Assembly: GCA_036555725.1 (NCBI GenBank)
Contig: DATBKU010000086.1
Span: 1 to 64,000 of the forward strand
DNA length: 64,000 nt
Direction: 5' to 3'
DNA from: CALAED01 sp036555725
GTDB taxonomy: Bacteria; Actinomycetota; Actinomycetes; Streptosporangiales; Streptosporangiaceae
Both the position numbers and the translations under genes were made by a program. This document shows positions 51,472 through 63,631 of the stretch, one piece after another (the stretch's first letter is position 1; each line of letters starts with the position of its first letter). The notes below the pieces were generated by a model, which made no database searches, was not told the origin of the DNA, and saw only the letters and a program-made list of their open reading frames with translations.

Positions 51472-51507
51472 TTCACCCCCAGGAGCCCGCACGCCCCTGG
51501 GGGTGAA
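51472..51507 (-). terminator. Terminator after the GMC oxidoreductase gene
   Basis: A perfect 12-bp stem TTCACCCCCAGG / CCTGGGGGTGAA with a 12-nt loop, 15 bp beyond the stop at 51522. The rest of the 248-bp gap 51274-51521 shows only AT-richer promoter-like sequence for the esterase. Confidence 0.75.
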
Positions 51508-51521
51508 GTCTCCGCCTTCGG

Positions 51522-53960
<2,439 letters not shown>

Positions 53961-53962
53961 GC

Positions 53963-55057
53963 TCACACCGCCTTCCGCTTGAGGAAGTCCACGATCTTGG
54001 GGAACACGTCGACGTGCGCGTTCTTGCCGATGAACGGGTCGATGTGGCCGTAGCCGGGCAGCGGCTGGAACTCGTGCATGCCGGGCGTGATCTTCTCGAG
54101 CACCTCGAAGGTCGTCGCGTTCGCGTTCGGGAAGACGTGGTTGTGGTCGCCGGCGATGAACAGGATCGGCGTGGTGACCCCGGCGGCGTTGGTCAGGTAG
54201 TCGTCGGGAAGGTCGGCGTGGCGCGGGTCGGACGGGTCGAACTGGACCGCGTGCCCGGCCTTCAGCATCTTCCGTACATGCCGGTAGTAGTGCACCCCGG
54301 AGGCGCTCAGCAGGTCGGCGATCCGATCGTGGGTGATCGGATCGAGGTTTTCGTGCTCGTACAGCCCCGGGTGGCCGCTGCCCCACATGAAGCTGATCAT
54401 GTGGCAGGCCCGCACGCGGCACTCGCGGTGGAACAGCGACACCGATCGAGACAGCATCCAGGCGCGGGTCCAGGCGGGGGCCTCTCCGTAGCGCGGGTCG
54501 ACGAACGGCAGGCCGAGCACGTACTCGGTGAGCCCGGGGCCGGCCGTGAGCTTTACGCGGGACCACGTGGACACCCGCGGCGTCAGCGACACGCTGTTGG
54601 AGACGAAGCTCGCGATCCCGTCGACCGCCCCGCCGAACAGGCTCATCGAGAACGTGATCGAGCCGACGCAGTGGGCGACGACGTGCAGTCGCCGGTCGCC
54701 GATGTGGCGGCGCATCTCCGCGAGCGCCGGCGGGAAGTCGAACTGGGCGATGTCGTCGAAGGTGAACCGGTGGGTCTCGGTGTCGTACGGGAATCGGCTG
54801 CTGATCCGCAAGTCGAGCGTCCAGACGTCGGTGAAGCCGCTGTCGTGCAGGAAGTTCACCAGGTTGCTGTGCTCCGGCATGACGAACATGTCGGTGGACG
54901 CGGTCAGCCCGTGCACCAACAGCACGACGTCGTCGCACTCGGCCCGGCGGAACCGGGTCAGGTGCAGGCCAAGGCCGTCGTCGGTGGAGAAGGGATGCAT
55001 CGAGATCTCGGCGTCTTCCACGCCCTCGAGCGTCCACCGCGCGAAGCGTGTGCTCAT
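53963..55057 (-). CDS. Alpha/beta hydrolase with Cys in the nucleophile position
   Basis: A protein of 364 aa. Oxyanion strand VVLLVHGLTASTDMF; nucleophile elbow VVAHCVGSITF has Cys where Ser is usual (AHCVG), as in dienelactone hydrolases. The Asp and His are in FIAGDHNHVFPN and PGYGHIDPFIGK. The protein is larger than simple esterases because of a lid of about 90 residues (around 165-260). It precedes the GMC oxidoreductase by 2 bp; together they probably act on one lipid or sterol-like substrate. Preferred start ATG 55057. Confidence 0.8.
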   Translation of the reverse strand: MSTRFARWTLEGVEDAEISMHPFSTDDGLGLHLTRFRRAECDDVVLLVHGLTASTDMFVMPEHSNLVNFLHDSGFTDVWTLDLRISSRFPYDTETHRFTFDDIAQFDFPPALAEMRRHIGDRRLHVVAHCVGSITFSMSLFGGAVDGIASFVSNSVSLTPRVSTWSRVKLTAGPGLTEYVLGLPFVDPRYGEAPAWTRAWMLSRSVSLFHRECRVRACHMISFMWGSGHPGLYEHENLDPITHDRIADLLSASGVHYYRHVRKMLKAGHAVQFDPSDPRHADLPDDYLTNAAGVTTPILFIAGDHNHVFPNANATTFEVLEKITPGMHEFQPLPGYGHIDPFIGKNAHVDVFPKIVDFLKRKAV

Positions 55058-55201
55058 TTAGCCTGACCTCCCTGGGGTACGACGTTCCAATGATGCCGAT
55101 CCGTACCGAATCGGCGTGTCGTGGAAAACCCTGCCTTTGGACGCGCGCCACCCTCGGGACGGCTCCGGGAGGGCTCGTACGGGGGTCGCCGGGAGGGCGG
55201 C

Positions 55202-58093
55202 TCAACCGCCGCCGGACTGGGTCAGCGCGTTCACCACGCCGACTCTGGAGGAGACGCCGAGCTTGGCGAAGATCCTGGACAGATGGGTCTCGACGGTCCG
55301 GTCGCTGATGAAGAGCTTCTCGGCGATCTGGTGGTTGGTGAAGCCCTCGGCCACCAGCGCGGCGACCTCGAACTCCCGGCCGGACAGGCCGTGCGGGCCC
55401 GTGGCCCGGCTGGTCGCGGCCGGCACGCGGACGCCGAGCCGGCGCTGCTCCCGTACGGCCTGGGCGTGCAGCGAACGCGCGCCGGAGGCGACGAAGATCT
55501 CGGCGGCGGCGCGCAACTCGTCGCGGGCGAGGGAGCGGTCGCCGATCTCCGCGTAGGCGAGGCCTGCCGTCAGATGGGCGCGGCCGCAGTCGATGCGCAG
55601 GTCGGTCTCGCCGAGCTTCTCGGCGGCCTGCCTGGCGTGGTCGGCGGCGTCGGCCGGATTGGTGCGCTGTTCGGCATGCGCGAGGGTGAGCTGGGCGAGC
55701 GCGGTGCTGGCCGGCACGCCGGCATGGGCGAGCCGCCCGGCCCGCCGGGCCCACCGGGCGGCCTCCTCCAGCCGGCCGCGGTCGGACTCCGTCCTGGCCA
55801 TGACCTCACAGCACGACATGAGCGTGGCCGGGTCGAGCCTGGGCTGTTTGAAGTCGTTGCAGGCGACCATCATCTCGTCGGCGCCCTCGCCCGCGCGGCC
55901 CGCGTTGATCAGCGCGATCGCGTGGGCGAACTTGGCCATGGCGCCCCACCATTCCACCCGCTCCGCCGACCGCTGGACGGCCTCGTCGCCGAGCCGCAGG
56001 GCATCGGTGTCCTCGCCGGCCCAGCTGGCCACGAGGCACTGCTGCGTCAGCGCCATGGCGAGCTCCTGGTCGGTGCCCAGCAGCCGGGCGACCTCGGCGG
56101 CCTCTTCGGCGGCGATCGCCGCCTCGGCGAGGTGCCCCAGCAAGATCAGGGTCCTGGCCTGCCCGGCCAGCAGGTGCGGCACGATGTAGCTCTGCCCGGT
56201 GGAGCGGGCGATCGTCAGGGCGCGATCGAAGCGATCGCGGGCGCCCTTGTGCCGGCCCATCATGGTTTCGGTCCAGCACAGCCAGGCGATCACGTCCAGC
56301 CATTCGGCCAGATGTTCGTCCGAGGCCGCGTCCACGAGCTGCGCGGCGGTGTCGGTGTGCCGGATCGCCTCGGCGATACGCCCGGCCGCCAGGGCCGGCA
56401 GCGGCCGCAGCCCGACGGCCGCCATGGCGAGGCTGGGCTCCCAGTCCGGGGCGCCCTCGGGCATCAGGTCCAGCACGGCCTGGGCGGCCCGGAAGTCGCT
56501 GCGGATCAGGCTGTCGGTCACCAGCCGCAGCCGCAGGGTCACCGCCGCGGCCGACCGCGGGTCGGAGACACGATGCAGCTCGTCGAGGAGCAGGGTACGG
56601 CTCTGATGCGGCCGGCCCAGCATCCGCTCCGTCATGGCGCAGAAGCGGGCGACGCGGGCGCGCCGGACGAAGTCGTCCGCCGGCAGCTGCCGCAGCGCCT
56701 CGCGTCCGGTGGCCCGGCCGGCGGTGACCTGTCCGCTGACGGCCTGGGTGGCGGCCAGCTCCATGAGCAGCTCGGGCCGGGACTTGTGGTCGGTCGGGGT
56801 GAGCTGTAGCGCCGCCTGCAGCCAGTGCGCCGCCGTCGCCGGCGCCTGCGAGGCGACCGTGCGCGCCGCCTGGATCAGGGTGTCGATGGCGGTCTCGTCG
56901 CCCAGCCGACCGGAGCGTTCCACATGGTGCGCACGCGCGGTCGCGGGCGCGCCGAGCTCGGCCAGATGGGCCGCGAGCCGGGCGTGCGCGCCCACCCGCC
57001 AGCCCGCCGCGGCGGAGTCGTAGATGGCGCGGCGGACGAGCGGATGCCGGAAGCTGAACCGTCCGGCCGCGCTCGCGCGCCGGACGACGTCGCGTGCCAC
57101 CAGCTCGTCGAGTGCCTCCAGCGCGACCGTCTCCGGCACCTCGGCGGCCAGGGCGGCGAGGCCTGGCTCGAATTCGTCCGCGGCCACCGCGGCCGCGCGG
57201 GCCACCTGCTGCGCGCCCGGGGAGAGCCCGTCGAGCTCGACCCGCAGCGCGGCCTGGACGGCGTGCGGGAGCTCGCCCTCCTCCGTACCGGCCTGGATCG
57301 GTACGGGGTGCTCGTCCATGCGGGCCAGTGCCTCGAGGTAGAAGGGGTTGCCGCCGCTGGCCTCGTACAACCGCCCGGCGTTCACCTGGCTCACCTTCGG
57401 GCCCAGGAACTCTTCGACCTCGGTCCGGCTGAGCGGGCGCACCGAGATCCGGCGGCCGCCGGGCGCCGTTTCGACAAGGGTGGCCAGCCGCGGGGAGACC
57501 TGCGCGGGCCGGTACGTGACCGCGATCAGCACCCGGCCGCGTGGCGGGTGGCGCACCAGATGGTCGAGCAGCTCGGCGGTCGAGTCGTCCGCCCAGTGCA
57601 CGTCGTCCAGCATCAGCACCAGGCCGGACGGCCGGGCCAGCTCGTCGAGCAGCTGCCGGATCGAGCGGTACAACCGATATCTCGCGAGGCCGCTGGCGTC
57701 GGCGTCCGAGTCCGCGTCCTCGGCCAGGGCCGGCGACAGCGCGGGGAACACCGTCGCCAGCAATCGCGTCACCGGGGTGCCCAGCGCCTCTGGCAGCTCG
57801 TCGGCGCACGCCTCCAGGTGGTCGTCGAGCGCGTCCACCACCACCCCGAAGGGCATCAGGCGTTCGAACTCCGCCGCCCGCCCCCACAGCACCGGGAACT
57901 TCCGGTCCTCCGCCGCCGTATTCAACTCGCTCAACAGCCGGGTCTTGCCCGTGCCCGGCTCGCCGACCAGACCGACGAACTGGAATTCCCCGTCGGCCGC
58001 CGCGTCGAGAGATTCATCGAAGGCGCGCAGCACTTGCTGCCGCCCGACCAGTGGAGGCACCGCGTCGGGCGGCTGGCCGACAAGCCCCGGCAT
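55202..58093 (-). CDS. LAL-type LuxR transcriptional regulator
   Basis: About 963 aa from the ATG at 58093 (GAGG 7 nt upstream). N-terminal AAA-type ATPase: Walker A GLVGEPGTGKTRLL and Walker B VLMLDDVHWADDS. A long TPR-like helical middle. C-terminal LuxR helix-turn-helix LSGREFEVAALVAEGFTNHQ, then VETHLSRIFAKLG. LAL regulators often drive catabolic or secondary-metabolite operons. The hydrolase/GMC pair starts 144 bp downstream on the same strand, its likely target. Confidence 0.92.
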   Translation of the reverse strand: MPGLVGQPPDAVPPLVGRQQVLRAFDESLDAAADGEFQFVGLVGEPGTGKTRLLSELNTAAEDRKFPVLWGRAAEFERLMPFGVVVDALDDHLEACADELPEALGTPVTRLLATVFPALSPALAEDADSDADASGLARYRLYRSIRQLLDELARPSGLVLMLDDVHWADDSTAELLDHLVRHPPRGRVLIAVTYRPAQVSPRLATLVETAPGGRRISVRPLSRTEVEEFLGPKVSQVNAGRLYEASGGNPFYLEALARMDEHPVPIQAGTEEGELPHAVQAALRVELDGLSPGAQQVARAAAVAADEFEPGLAALAAEVPETVALEALDELVARDVVRRASAAGRFSFRHPLVRRAIYDSAAAGWRVGAHARLAAHLAELGAPATARAHHVERSGRLGDETAIDTLIQAARTVASQAPATAAHWLQAALQLTPTDHKSRPELLMELAATQAVSGQVTAGRATGREALRQLPADDFVRRARVARFCAMTERMLGRPHQSRTLLLDELHRVSDPRSAAAVTLRLRLVTDSLIRSDFRAAQAVLDLMPEGAPDWEPSLAMAAVGLRPLPALAAGRIAEAIRHTDTAAQLVDAASDEHLAEWLDVIAWLCWTETMMGRHKGARDRFDRALTIARSTGQSYIVPHLLAGQARTLILLGHLAEAAIAAEEAAEVARLLGTDQELAMALTQQCLVASWAGEDTDALRLGDEAVQRSAERVEWWGAMAKFAHAIALINAGRAGEGADEMMVACNDFKQPRLDPATLMSCCEVMARTESDRGRLEEAARWARRAGRLAHAGVPASTALAQLTLAHAEQRTNPADAADHARQAAEKLGETDLRIDCGRAHLTAGLAYAEIGDRSLARDELRAAAEIFVASGARSLHAQAVREQRRLGVRVPAATSRATGPHGLSGREFEVAALVAEGFTNHQIAEKLFISDRTVETHLSRIFAKLGVSSRVGVVNALTQSGGG

Positions 58094-58241
58094 GTGCACA
58101 CCTCACAGTGACATGGGGCTGACACGTCACGCGACAGACCGAACTTCCCAAACGGCCCGCAAGCGGTCACTCTACTTATCGTGCCGCTCCTGCGTCATGC
58201 GGGTTGCCGTGATTTGCGTGGCCGGAGCTGGACCTGCCATG

Positions 58242-58280
58242 CAATAAGCCGGGAATGTCCCGGCAATAAGACCGGAATGT
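58242..58280. repeat. Two 17-bp imperfect direct repeats with a hairpin
   Basis: CAATAAGCCGGGAATGT (58242) and CAATAAGACCGGAATGT (58264) differ at two positions with a period of 22 bp. The first contains the stem GCCGGGA-ATG-TCCCGGC (58248-58264), a likely terminator for the hrpA gene whose stop is at 58290. Confidence 0.55.
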
Positions 58281-58289
58281 AAGGGCCGG

Positions 58290-61200
58290 TCACCCGGTGA
58301 GGGCGTCCATCGCCTTGCGGATGCGCTTGGCCGAAACGGGGTACGCGGTGCCGAGCTGCTGGGCGAAGAAGCTGACCCGCAGCTCCTCGATCATCCAGCG
58401 GATCTGCCGCAGCTCGGCGCTCGCCGGGACCCGGTCGCGGAGCCGGTCGTAGTCCTGCTGCAAGGCCTGCACCTGGAGCATGAGCTCGCGGTCGCGGTGC
58501 GGGTTGTCCGGCAGCTTCTCCAGGCGGTACTCGATCGCGCGGAGGTAGCGGACCAGGTGCGGCAGACGGTCCCAGCCGGTGGCCGTGACGAACCCCGGAT
58601 AGACCAGGCCGGACAGCTGGGCTCGGATGTCGGTCAACGCGGGCACCAGGGCCGGGCTGCCGGTGCTCTTGACCCCCAGGTCGACCGCGTGCGCCGACGC
58701 CAGAAGGCGCTCGGCCTGGGTGACCACGGCGTCCGCCGTGTCGTGCAGGCCCGCCCGGACGTGGTCGTTGAGCTTGGTGAAGCCTTCCTCGTCCCAGGCT
58801 GGGCCGCCGGCCTCGGCGATCAGCTTGTCGGCGGCGCAGGCGAAGCAGTCGTCGAACAGCTTGGCCACACTGCCGTGCGGGTTGTGGCTGAGCGCCAGCT
58901 TGGCCTGGTTGGTCAGCCGCCGCTGGATGAGTCGCATCGGCGAAGGCGCGTTGAGCAGCAGCAGCCGCCGGGTGCCGCGCCACATCGCCCGGCGCTGCTC
59001 GGCCTCGGTCTCCAGAATTTCGACGGCGACGCTGTCGCCCTTGTCGACGAGGGCGGGGTAGCCCTTCAGGCCGCGCTCCTCGTACGTCCGCGGCAGCACG
59101 CCACCGGGCCACTCGCGCAGGCCCTGCCGTTCGAGGTCGCTCGCGGCCCGGGAGAGCGTCGCGCGCACCTTGGGCTGCAGGCGCCCCTTCAGCGCGGCGA
59201 GGTCCTCGCCCTCGGCGAGCGTCCGCTTGCCGTCGATCACCCGGAAGGTCATCTTGAGGTGATCGGGTACGTGACTCAGGTCCCACGACTCGCGCGCGAT
59301 CGGCGGGCCGCCCATGGCGTGCAGCTCGCGAGCGACCGCGTCCAGGATCGGCTCCCGCCCCGGCTGCACCCGCTGCAGCACGGCCTTCGCGAAGTTGGGC
59401 GCGGGGACGAAACTGCGCCTGATCGCCTTGGGCAGCGACCGGATCAACTCGGTGACCAGCTCCTCCCGCAGCCCCGGGATCTGCCAGTCGAACCCCTCCG
59501 GCCGTACCTGATTGAGGACCGGCAGCGGGATGTGCAGGGTCACGCCGTCGGCGTCGCTGCCCGGCTCGAACTGATAGGTCAGCCGCAGCCGCAGCTCGTC
59601 CTGGCGCCAGACGTCCGGATAGTCGGCCTCCCTGACCTGGCCGGCCGCCTCGTTGACGAGCATCGACGGGTCGAAGGTCAGCAGGTCCGGCTGCCGCCCC
59701 CGGGTCTTCTTCCACCAGCCGTCGAAGTGCCGGCCCGATACGACGTCCTTCGGGATGCGCTCGGCGTAGAAGTCGTACAGCGTCTCGTCGTCGACGAGGA
59801 TGTCGCGGCGCCGCGCCCGGTGCTCCAGCTCCTCGACCTCGCCGAGCAGCTTCCTGTTGTCGTGAAAGAACCGATGGTGGGTGTCCCAGTCGCCCCCGAC
59901 CAGGGCGTGCCGGATGAACAGCTCCCGCGACACCTCGGGGTCGATCCGGCCGTAGTTGACCTTCCGCGCCGCCACGATCGGCACCCCGTACAGCGTGACC
60001 TTCTCCAGCGCCATGACCGCCGCCTGGTCCTTCTCCCAGTGCGGCTCGCTGTAGCTGCGCTTGACCAGGTGCCCGGCGAGCGGTTCCACCCACTCCGGCT
60101 GGATGCGCGCGTTCACCCGGGCCCACAGCCGAGAGGTCTCCACCAGCTCGGCCGACATCACCCAGCGCGGCGGCTTCTTGAACAGCGCCGAGCCCGGGAA
60201 GATCGCGAATCGGGCGCCGCGAGCGCCTTCGTATTCGCGCTTCTCCGGGTCCATCAGCCCGATGTGCGACAGCAGCCCGGCCAGCAGCGAGATGTGGATC
60301 TTGTCCGGATCGGTCGTGGTGGTGTTGACCGTGACGCCGAGGCGCTTGGCCACCTGCCGCAGCTGCGTGTAGAGGTCCTGCCATTCGCGCACCCGCAGGT
60401 AGTGCAGGAACTCGGCCTTGCACAGGCGCCGGAACTGGCTGCCCGACAGCTCCTGCTGCTGTTCCCGCAGGTACCGCCAGAGGTTGAGGAAGGCGAGGAA
60501 GTCCGATGCCGGGTCGGCGAACCGGCGGTGTTTCTCGTCGGCCGCCTGCTGCCGGTCGGACGGACGTTCGCGCGGATCCTGGATCGACAGCGCGGCGGCG
60601 ATGACCAGCACGTCTCGTACGCAGCCGTTCTGGTCGGCCGCCAGCACCATCCGGCCCAGCCGCGGGTCGACCGGCAGCTGCACCAGCCGCCGGCCCAGTG
60701 GTGTGATGTGGTCCGCGCCCGCCGTCGTCTGGGACAGTGCCCCGAGCTCGTGCAGCAGCTGGACGCCGTCTTTGACGTTGCGGCGGTCCGGTGGGTCGAT
60801 GAACGGGAAGTCCTCGATGTCGCCGAGCCGCGCCGCCGTCATCTGCAGGATCACCGAGGCCAGGTTGGTACGGAGGATCTCGGCGTCGGTGTACTCGGGC
60901 CGGGCGGCGAAGTCGTCCTCGGAGTACAGCCGGATGCAGATGCCGTCGGACGTTCGCCCGCAGCGGCCCTTGCGCTGGTTGGCCGAGGCCTGCGAGATCG
61001 CCTCGATCGGCAGCCGCTGCACCTTCGTCCGGTGGCTGTAGCGCGAGATGCGGGCCGTTCCGGGATCGATGACGTACTTGATGCCCGGTACGGTCAGCGA
61101 GGTCTCCGCGACGTTGGTGGCCAGCACGATCCGCCGCCCCCGATGCGCCTGGAAGACGCGGTGCTGCTCGGCAGCGGACAGCCGGGCGAACAGCGGCAAG

Positions 61201-62150
61201 ACCTCAGTGTCGCGCAGGTTCATCCGGGTCAGCGCGTCCGCTGTGTCGCGGATCTCGCGCTCGCCGGACAGGAAGACCAGGATGTCGCCGGGGCCCTCGG
61301 CGATCAGCTCGTGCACCGCGTCGCCGATCGCCTGGATCTGGTCACGGTCCTCCTCGCCCGGCGCGGCCGCCGGCAGCGGCCGGTAGCGCACCTCGACCGG
61401 GTACATACGGCCCGAGACCTCGACGATCGGGGCGTCGTCGAAGTGCCGCGAGAACCGCTCGGGGTCGATCGTCGCCGACGTGATGATCACCTTGAGGTCG
61501 GGACGCCGGGGGAGCAGGCGTTTGACGTACCCGAGGATGAAGTCGATGTTGAGGCTGCGCTCGTGCGCCTCGTCGATGATCAACGTGTCGTACTGCCGCA
61601 GCATACGGTCCTGCTGCAGCTCGGCCAGCAGGATGCCGTCGGTCATCAGCTTGACCAGCGTGCCGTCGCCGACCTGGTCGGTGAAGCGCACCTTCCAGCC
61701 GATGGCCCCGCCGAGCTCGGTGCCGAGCTCTTGCGCGATGCGCTCCGCGACCGTACGGGCGGCCAGCCGGCGCGGCTGCGTGTGCCCGATCGTGCCGAGC
61801 ACGCCCCGCCCCAGCTCCAGGCAGATCTTGGGCAGCTGCGTGGTCTTGCCGGACCCGGTCTCGCCGGCCACGATGACGACCTGGTGGTCGCGGATCGCGG
61901 CGAGGATCTCGTCCCTCTTCTGGGCGACCGGCAGCTCCGCCGGATACGTGATCGCCGGTACGGTGGCGCGCCGCGCGGTCACCCGGCGCTCCGCGGCCAC
62001 GACGTCGTCGCTGATCTGACCGACGACGCTGTCGCGGGCGGCGGCGTCCTTGATCTTGCGTACGCCCTCGATGCGCCGCCGCAACCGCTGCTGATCGCGC
62101 GGCATCAGCTCGGGCAGGCGAGCGCGCAGCTCGGCGAGCGGTGATCCCAT
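58290..62150 (-). CDS. hrpA: ATP-dependent RNA helicase HrpA (DEAH box)
   Basis: About 1286 aa from the ATG at 62150. Walker A GETGSGKT, DEAH in LIIDEAHERSLN, motif III SATI, motif VI RKGRCGR, then HA2 and OB domains and the long HrpA C-terminal domain ending near LTG. Length is normal for HrpA. It unwinds RNA in mRNA and rRNA processing. A 1215-codon antisense frame on the plus strand is a codon-bias shadow. Start chosen before GSPLAEL with GGGCGG upstream; an upstream GTG at 62171 is possible. Confidence 0.95.
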   Translation of the reverse strand: MGSPLAELRARLPELMPRDQQRLRRRIEGVRKIKDAAARDSVVGQISDDVVAAERRVTARRATVPAITYPAELPVAQKRDEILAAIRDHQVVIVAGETGSGKTTQLPKICLELGRGVLGTIGHTQPRRLAARTVAERIAQELGTELGGAIGWKVRFTDQVGDGTLVKLMTDGILLAELQQDRMLRQYDTLIIDEAHERSLNIDFILGYVKRLLPRRPDLKVIITSATIDPERFSRHFDDAPIVEVSGRMYPVEVRYRPLPAAAPGEEDRDQIQAIGDAVHELIAEGPGDILVFLSGEREIRDTADALTRMNLRDTEVLPLFARLSAAEQHRVFQAHRGRRIVLATNVAETSLTVPGIKYVIDPGTARISRYSHRTKVQRLPIEAISQASANQRKGRCGRTSDGICIRLYSEDDFAARPEYTDAEILRTNLASVILQMTAARLGDIEDFPFIDPPDRRNVKDGVQLLHELGALSQTTAGADHITPLGRRLVQLPVDPRLGRMVLAADQNGCVRDVLVIAAALSIQDPRERPSDRQQAADEKHRRFADPASDFLAFLNLWRYLREQQQELSGSQFRRLCKAEFLHYLRVREWQDLYTQLRQVAKRLGVTVNTTTTDPDKIHISLLAGLLSHIGLMDPEKREYEGARGARFAIFPGSALFKKPPRWVMSAELVETSRLWARVNARIQPEWVEPLAGHLVKRSYSEPHWEKDQAAVMALEKVTLYGVPIVAARKVNYGRIDPEVSRELFIRHALVGGDWDTHHRFFHDNRKLLGEVEELEHRARRRDILVDDETLYDFYAERIPKDVVSGRHFDGWWKKTRGRQPDLLTFDPSMLVNEAAGQVREADYPDVWRQDELRLRLTYQFEPGSDADGVTLHIPLPVLNQVRPEGFDWQIPGLREELVTELIRSLPKAIRRSFVPAPNFAKAVLQRVQPGREPILDAVARELHAMGGPPIARESWDLSHVPDHLKMTFRVIDGKRTLAEGEDLAALKGRLQPKVRATLSRAASDLERQGLREWPGGVLPRTYEERGLKGYPALVDKGDSVAVEILETEAEQRRAMWRGTRRLLLLNAPSPMRLIQRRLTNQAKLALSHNPHGSVAKLFDDCFACAADKLIAEAGGPAWDEEGFTKLNDHVRAGLHDTADAVVTQAERLLASAHAVDLGVKSTGSPALVPALTDIRAQLSGLVYPGFVTATGWDRLPHLVRYLRAIEYRLEKLPDNPHRDRELMLQVQALQQDYDRLRDRVPASAELRQIRWMIEELRVSFFAQQLGTAYPVSAKRIRKAMDALTG

Positions 62151-62193
62151 TCCGCCGCCCAGGATATGCAACCTCCGCCCCCAGTGACTCTCG

Positions 62194-63435
62194 CTAGCGC
62201 AGGCGCCAGCGGACGGGCAGGTGCTTGGGCCCGCAGATCACGCGGCTGGCCATCCACTCGGGCGGCCCCGCGAGCTCGGCGGACGACAGCCGCGGCACCA
62301 GTTCCTCCAGCAGCACGCGGATCTCCATCCGGGCCAGGTTGGCGCCGAGGCAGTAGTGCTCGCCGAAGCCCCAGCCCAGATGCGGGTTGGGGGAGCGGTC
62401 GACGCGGAACGCGAACGGCTCGTCGAACACGTCCTCGTCGCGGTTGGCCGACGGATAGAACAACGCCAGCAGATCGCCTTCGCCCATGCGCCGCCCGGCG
62501 ACCTCGCAGTCTTCGGTCGCGGTACGGGTGAAATGCACGACCGGCGACGTCCACCGGACGATCTCGTCCGCGGCGCGCTCGCACAGCTCGGGGTGCTCGC
62601 GCAGCAACCGCAGCTGGTCAGGATTATCGAGCAGGGCCAGCATGCCCCCGGCGATGGCGCTGCGCGTGGTGTCGTGCCCGGCCACCGCGATGATCATCAG
62701 ATAGACCACGGTGTCCAGATCGGACATCGGCTCGCCGTTCAGCCGCGCATTGGACAGGACGCTGGCCAGATCGTCCCCGGGCGCGGCGCGGCGCTCGGCG
62801 ATGAGCCGCACGACGTACGCCCCGAACTCCATCGCCGCAGTAGCGTGCTTGGGCCGGCGGAACTCCGGGTCGGCGTTGCCCATGAACTCGTTGGTCAGCC
62901 GCAGCAGCAACTGCTCGTCGCGCTGGGCGATGCCCATGATCTCGCAGAGCATCCGCAGCGGGTGCCACGCGGCGAGGTCGGTGACGAAGTCCAGCTCCTC
63001 CCGCCCGGCCAGCTGGTCGAGCAGCGCACGGGTGATGTCGCGTACGCGGTCTTCGAGAGTGCGCAGCACGCTCGGCCGGAAGTACGGCCGGGCCATGCTG
63101 CGATAGTCGCGGTGCAGCGGCGGATCGGTGCTGAGGATGTTGTCGGACGACTCGGTGCCGGCGCCGAACACCGACTCCTCCAATGACGGCGCCGTCAGCG
63201 GCGACAGCAGCACCGGCCCGCGCGAGCTGAACCGCTGATAGTCCAGCGAGATCTCCTTGACGTCGCGGTGCCGAGTGACCGCCCAGAAGCCGGGATAGCG
63301 ATCTGGCTCGCACCAGTGCACGGGCGACTCGCGGCGCAGCACCCTGAACGTCTCGTGCGGCTGACCCCGGGCGCCGAATCGCGCCGGCTCCACGAGATCC
63401 CTGACGTCGACGAGCGTCCCCCTGGGTTCCATCCC
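62194..63435 (-). CDS. Cytochrome P450
   Basis: About 413 aa. I-helix AVAGHDTTR (oxygen-activating Asp-Thr at 254-255), K-helix ExxR in ADEIVRW, and heme loop GWGFGEHYCLGANLAR with Cys361. The soluble bacterial form resembles the CYP124/125/142 steroid and lipid group of mycobacteria in its C-terminal half (PNPHLGWGFGEHYCLGANLAR region). No ferredoxin gene is adjacent. A 12-residue longer frame to 63468 is possible. It lies divergent from an MMPL transporter gene and behind a shared operator-like motif. Confidence 0.9.
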   Translation of the reverse strand, partial: GMEPRGTLVDVRDLVEPARFGARGQPHETFRVLRRESPVHWCEPDRYPGFWAVTRHRDVKEISLDYQRFSSRGPVLLSPLTAPSLEESVFGAGTESSDNILSTDPPLHRDYRSMARPYFRPSVLRTLEDRVRDITRALLDQLAGREELDFVTDLAAWHPLRMLCEIMGIAQRDEQLLLRLTNEFMGNADPEFRRPKHATAAMEFGAYVVRLIAERRAAPGDDLASVLSNARLNGEPMSDLDTVVYLMIIAVAGHDTTRSAIAGGMLALLDNPDQLRLLREHPELCERAADEIVRWTSPVVHFTRTATEDCEVAGRRMGEGDLLALFYPSANRDEDVFDEPFAFRVDRSPNPHLGWGFGEHYCLGANLARMEIRVLLEELVPRLSSAELAGPPEWMASRVICGPKHLPVRWRLR

Positions 63436-63523
63436 GGCCAGGCTCCCCTCGATCTGTGCCGCACGCAACCAAATACTGACCGCATCCGGCCGCCGTACGC
63501 CCGTGACCTGCCGCTATACGTAT

Positions 63524-63539
63524 TAGATTCCGAGTCTTG
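63524..63539. promoter_or_regulatory. Operator-like motif before the P450 and MMPL genes
   Basis: TAGATTCCGAGTCTTG matches TAGAATCCGACTCTAG (20947-20962) at 13 of 16 positions. It lies 89 bp before the P450 start and 93 bp before the MMPL start. Confidence 0.45.
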
Positions 63540-63631
63540 AACGAGATATGTCTTGACGCTGCCAGACTTATCACGATCTGCTTTGTTTTGGAGTGGCCCG
63601 CAACTATGCCGGTCGGAGACGGGGGATTCCG

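Noticed and set aside
58497..62144. A 1215-codon open frame on the plus strand
   Set aside because: It is entirely antisense to hrpA, whose helicase motifs are unmistakable; high GC at third positions keeps the opposite frame open.
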